This document shows positions 25,787 to 28,689 of a DNA stretch of 28,689 nucleotides, piece by piece; position 1 is the first letter of the stretch; each line of letters starts with the position of its first letter. This stretch comes from Tannerellaceae bacterium. GTDB lineage: Bacteria > Bacteroidota > Bacteroidia > Bacteroidales > Tannerellaceae. The notes below the pieces were generated by a model, which saw only the letters and a program-made list of their open reading frames with translations, had not been told where the DNA came from and ran no database searches. The position numbers were made by a program, and so were the translations under genes. The stretch is taken from NCBI GenBank assembly GCA_031276545.1, contig JAISMW010000053.1:1-28689 (forward strand), in the 5' to 3' direction.

Positions 25787-25879
25787 ATTTCGATTGATTT
25801 TACTGTTTTCCTTATTGTTCTGCCGTATATGGGATAACGGGATTATTGCAACAAATACAAAATGTCATGTGGAGATGTA

Positions 25880-26818
25880 TTATATGTCGAAATTACGTTC
25901 CTCTTCAATGATGTATTCCGGGCGAGCTTTGATTTCATTGAAAAGAACTCCGATGTATTGACCTAAAACACCGACGGTCAGGAGCTGTATGCCTCCAAAG
26001 AAAATAATCATGCTGACGATGGACGTCCAGCCCGACTCGGCTTTGCTGAAGCCATATATCTTCCCAAGAGTGAACCAGGTGGCCAGGACAAGGCCGATGA
26101 TGACAGCCGTAAAGCCCAAACTCATGGCCAGCTTGAGGGGTTTGTTCGAGAAATACAGTACGGCGCTCGAAGCAAACCGGATCATTTTGCTGAAAGGGTA
26201 TTTGGTTTTTCCGGCTGCACGCGCTTCATGTTTATAATAGAACGGCACCTGCCTGAAACCAATCCAGCTAATCAGCCCCCGGATGTACTTGCCCCGTTCG
26301 TTCAAACGTCCGAACTCATCCATTATCCTGCGGTCTATCAGGCGGAAATCGCCCGTGTCGAAAGGGAACTTCACTTCGCTCATTGAGTTCATCACGCGGT
26401 AAAACACTTTTGCCGTGAGGCGCTTGAAGAAATGGTCTCCTTCGCGGGATTTGCGGACGCAGTACACCACGTTGGCCTGTTCCTGTTCCTGCAGCGCCAG
26501 TATTTGCGGAATCAGTTCGGGAGGGTCTTGCAGGTCGGCGTCCATGATGATGGCCAAATCGGTCGTACAGCGGTTGATTCCTGCTGTAACGGCAGGCTGG
26601 TGTCCGAAATTACGGGAGAAATGAATAACCTTTACCTGCGGATCCGAGTCGGCTATTTCATTGAGTATACACTTAGTCCGGTCTCGGCTCCCATCATTAA
26701 TGTATATAATTTCCGAAGGATTGGGAAGTGAAAGCATGACTTGTTTCGTGCGGCGGTATGATTCCCCGACAACTTCTTCTTCATTATAGCAGGGAATAAT
26801 AATCGTAAGTTTTTTCAT
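25880..26818 (-). CDS. Polyprenyl-phosphate glycosyltransferase, GtrB/DPM1-like (GT2)
   Basis: Membrane-anchored GT2 enzyme that transfers a hexose from a nucleotide sugar to undecaprenyl phosphate on the cytoplasmic face. The GT-A domain shows IIIPCYNEEE at the N-terminus, YINDGSRDRT (39-48), and the metal-binding D93-A-D95 in MDADLQDPPE. FPFDTGDFRLIDRR follows. Two C-terminal membrane segments are visible (LGFTAVIIGLVLATWFTLG and IIFFGGIQLLTVGVLGQYIG), as in GtrB. At 312 aa the length is typical. Its start overlaps the gtrA-like stop by 4 bases (ATGA), indicating translational coupling. The sugar is unknown. Confidence 0.93.
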   Translation of the reverse strand: MKKLTIIIPCYNEEEVVGESYRRTKQVMLSLPNPSEIIYINDGSRDRTKCILNEIADSDPQVKVIHFSRNFGHQPAVTAGINRCTTDLAIIMDADLQDPPELIPQILALQEQEQANVVYCVRKSREGDHFFKRLTAKVFYRVMNSMSEVKFPFDTGDFRLIDRRIMDEFGRLNERGKYIRGLISWIGFRQVPFYYKHEARAAGKTKYPFSKMIRFASSAVLYFSNKPLKLAMSLGFTAVIIGLVLATWFTLGKIYGFSKAESGWTSIVSMIIFFGGIQLLTVGVLGQYIGVLFNEIKARPEYIIEEERNFDI

Positions 26819-27207
26819 TCCTTTTGCGCTTTGAATGTAAAATATTTATTCATCAGAAAATTAAGGACCGTATAGAACAGCATGGCAATTACCTGGTTGT
26901 AATATGTGTCAATGCTCAGATGGGCATTGAGATACAGCAGCAGCAGCAGTTGCAGCAAATAGCAGACGCCGAATGCCAAGGCAAAGCGTACGGCGCTTCC
27001 GAGCCACTTGTCGGAACTTCTGAATGTCCATTTCTTATTCCAGATAAAGCTGTTGAAAAAACCGGCTACGTATCCGGCTACATTCGACGCCACATCCGAA
27101 TATCCACATACTTTCATCATCAACCAAATAACCAAAAGCGACAGCAAGGTATTGCCAAAACCTACAATCCCGTACTTAACGGCCTGTTTTACTGTTTTTG
27201 CCTGCAT
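26815..27207 (-). CDS. GtrA-like lipid-linked sugar flippase
   Basis: Small membrane protein of the GtrA family, thought to move polyprenyl-phosphate-linked sugars across the inner membrane for decoration of surface polymers. I take the ATG at 27207 (MQAKTVKQAVKYGIVGFGNT) as start; an upstream ATG at 27237 adds ten polar residues and lengthens the overlap with the previous gene. Four hydrophobic segments are visible, and the motif FFNSFIWNKKWTF and the C-terminal FLMNKYFTF are typical of the family. Length is 130 aa. It is coupled to the GtrB-like gene by a 4-base overlap and overlaps the upstream gene by 32 bases. Confidence 0.9.
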   Translation of the reverse strand: MQAKTVKQAVKYGIVGFGNTLLSLLVIWLMMKVCGYSDVASNVAGYVAGFFNSFIWNKKWTFRSSDKWLGSAVRFALAFGVCYLLQLLLLLYLNAHLSIDTYYNQVIAMLFYTVLNFLMNKYFTFKAQKE

Positions 27208-27934
27208 GTCTTGTCCGGATAATCTCTGCCACTTCATCGGCAGACAGTTCTTTCACGTTCGTTACGGTTATCGTATTCGAAATAAAGTTGCCGTACTGAT
27301 TACATTCGGCTATGATACGGTCGAGTATGGCTTTAATATCTTTTTGCACCGGAATCAGAAGAATCAATTCCACGTACAAATCGTACACGGTCAGACGTTC
27401 TATTTCAATATCTTCAGTGGGAAGGTAGTATGTAAATTCGCTTTCAACCGTTTGGCGCTGATAGGCTTGAAAAGGTTCGTTTTTCGAGGCCGTAATCAGG
27501 ACGTAGAAACGCAGTTTGTTTCCTCTTCCGCCCAGACCGGTCGATATATAGATCTGTTTCTCTTCCAGTAATTCCGATTCAAGGGAGATACGGCTTTCCA
27601 GCAAAGCCATATACGCCCAGTTGGTTACATCGGATTCCGCATGCTGTGCATAATCTTCCAGAAGGCGGTACGCCCGGACATCGCTCGAAATAGCCAGCGC
27701 GGACAGTATATATTTTTTATGTTCGGACGAAAGCGTATCGCTAGACAGGCTATGCATATAGACCTGATACTCATCGTCCGTCATTTTCGTCTGATTCTTA
27801 CGCATTTGTTCGGAATACTTAAAATATTCTATCTGAACTTCTATGGGAATACGCTGTTCCAGGACATGAAAATGTCCGCCCAATCTACCAAAAGAATTCC
27901 GAAAACGCTCAAATACATTATCTTCTTCTTTCAT
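27176..27934 (-). CDS. Unknown soluble protein in the gtrA-gtrB operon
   Basis: I do not recognise the family. I prefer the ATG at 27934 (MKEEDNVFERFRNSFGRLGG); an in-frame ATG at 27970 adds twelve residues. At 252 aa it has no signal peptide or membrane segment. The first half is helical (YILSALAISSDVRAYRLLED, then NWAYMALLESRISLESELL), reminiscent of a helical-repeat scaffold. The second half is a mixed alpha/beta region with GLGGRGNKLRFYVLITAS and a C-terminal helix-rich end. It overlaps the gtrA-like gene by 32 bases and is the first gene of the operon, so it probably acts with the glycosyltransferase pair. Confidence 0.75.
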   Translation of the reverse strand: MKEEDNVFERFRNSFGRLGGHFHVLEQRIPIEVQIEYFKYSEQMRKNQTKMTDDEYQVYMHSLSSDTLSSEHKKYILSALAISSDVRAYRLLEDYAQHAESDVTNWAYMALLESRISLESELLEEKQIYISTGLGGRGNKLRFYVLITASKNEPFQAYQRQTVESEFTYYLPTEDIEIERLTVYDLYVELILLIPVQKDIKAILDRIIAECNQYGNFISNTITVTNVKELSADEVAEIIRTRHAGKNSKTGR

Positions 27935-28057
27935 AATCTTAAATTCTTCTGTTTTTATACGAAATAACACTTTAATCAGCAGATATGAAAGTCCCCATAA
28001 ACCTTATCATTCGCCTCAGTGACATAAACAATTTTTACAGGCTCGTTTCATGAGGAA

Positions 28058-28089
28058 CAAAATTAATCCTTTTTTTCTCATTTCCTCAA
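28058..28089 (-). promoter_or_regulatory. Candidate promoter of the unknown-gtrA-gtrB operon
   Basis: On the minus strand, TTG (28087-28089) is followed after 21 bases by TAATTTTG (28058-28065), matching TAnnTTTG. This leaves a leader of about 115-120 bases before the start at 27934, longer than usual, so another promoter closer in is possible. Confidence 0.35.
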
Positions 28090-28188
28090 TCTCAACAGGA
28101 TATTCTTTGTTTTCCCCCTGTCACATCTTAGTGAATAACGAATAGTGAACAGTGAATAGCGATATAGTAGTTAGCGAATTCTCAACGC

Positions 28189-28689
28189 TCAATTTCCAAC
28201 AACGCGGGAGCGGAGGTGAGGATTGACGGGCACCAGATAATATATCGTGAGAAAAAACTCAGCGGGCGTACCGGAGCAGTTGTTGTTATAGTAGGGCGTG
28301 ACGGTGATTTTGGCGCGTCCGATTCCTGTGGCTTCAAATTCAGGCAGATTACCCTCTCCGCTCGCCGGCAGACCTATATCCGTATTGCTGTTCGTCCACT
28401 TATACGTAAGCGTGATATTGCCGCCTGCGGGAGAAGTGAAGGGGATTTCCGGTACGCGGGTGTTGAGATGGTACTCTTTGTCGGGAATGGAGTTGACTGT
28501 TACAACCGGATCCAGCGTGACCCGTGTGGAGGCGGTGTACAGCGTTTCGCAGTCGCCGCTCGTTGTCCCCCGGCGGAAGTAGGCGTTTGCCGTCAGGATG
28601 CCGGGCGAATACGAAGGCGAGGTGGCGCCGGCAATGTTTGTCCATGTCACATTATCGGGGCTGCTCTGCCACTGGAAGATGTCGCCAGA
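28189..28689 (-). CDS. C-terminal part of a repeat-containing surface protein (truncated by window edge)
   Basis: The frame stays open to the right edge, so only the last ~166 residues are visible. At the edge it reads SGDIFQWQSSPDNVTWTNIA, then GATSPSYSPG, a pattern common in beta-sandwich repeats of large Bacteroidota surface or gliding-type proteins. A second Ig/PKD-like module follows (ITLTYKWTNSNTDIGLPASG and TPYYNNNCSGTPAEFFLTI). The C-terminus (PVNPHLRSRVVGN) has no obvious sorting domain or anchor. The protein is probably exported, but the signal peptide is outside the window. Confidence 0.65.
   Translation of the reverse strand, partial: SGDIFQWQSSPDNVTWTNIAGATSPSYSPGILTANAYFRRGTTSGDCETLYTASTRVTLDPVVTVNSIPDKEYHLNTRVPEIPFTSPAGGNITLTYKWTNSNTDIGLPASGEGNLPEFEATGIGRAKITVTPYYNNNCSGTPAEFFLTIYYLVPVNPHLRSRVVGN

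Overview
The window looks like a piece of a Bacteroidales chromosome, most like the Bacteroides/Parabacteroides group. Several clear -7 boxes of the Bacteroidota type (TAnnTTTG) precede genes. The proteins fit that group: DUF4301- and DUF6261-like proteins, a six-bladed beta-propeller lipoprotein remnant, DapL rather than the succinylase route to diaminopimelate, and several secreted glycoside hydrolases. Genus-level assignment is inference only. No rRNA, tRNA, integrase, transposase or CRISPR array was seen.

Layout. (1) 1-504: no intact gene; a possible gene remnant on the minus strand, then a promoter. (2) 505-8974, plus strand: four exported carbohydrate-active proteins in a probable operon: a GH9 enzyme, an uncharacterised glycosidase-like protein, a type-B carboxylesterase with a twin-arginine-like leader, and a clan GH-A (GH30-like) hydrolase. 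A 338-bp non-coding element with 16-bp terminal inverted repeats, a perfect 9-bp flanking duplication and ten 23-bp tandem repeats sits between genes 2 and 3. A bidirectional terminator ends the operon and faces a convergent AraC-family regulator. (3) 10027-10710: a large intergenic region with a 43-bp inverted repeat enclosing six 21-bp A/T-rich units. (4) 10711-16850: RNase R (plus), converging on a secreted GH36 alpha-galactosidase and a divergent IMP dehydrogenase-like enzyme (both minus). (5) 16851-21802: a DUF4301 protein with UDP-sugar pyrophosphorylase-like motifs; dapF and dapL, two steps of the aminotransferase route to meso-diaminopimelate; and a convergent Cys/Met-metabolism PLP enzyme. 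(6) 21803-22705: a queuosine-precursor transporter (YhhQ/DUF165 type) with its own promoter, a foldable leader and a strong terminator. (7) 22706-25870: gene-poor and A/T-rich; a DUF6261-like gene, an array of eleven or twelve 41-bp repeats each with a small palindrome, and a truncated beta-propeller lipoprotein. (8) 25880-27970, minus: a three-gene unit of overlapping genes encoding an unknown soluble protein, a GtrA-like flippase and a GtrB-like polyprenyl-phosphate glycosyltransferase. (9) 28189 to the edge: the C-terminal end of a larger repeat-containing surface-type protein.

Functional reading. The first third is a glycan-degradation operon without SusC/SusD genes inside the window; the adjacent AraC-type protein is a plausible but unproven regulator. 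The middle is housekeeping metabolism (RNA decay, purines, diaminopimelate, sulfur amino acids, queuosine salvage). The right end handles lipid-linked sugars. The main unexplained signals are three unrelated intergenic repeat structures (4949-5304, 10225-10514, 24921-25416) and the leader of the queuosine transporter.
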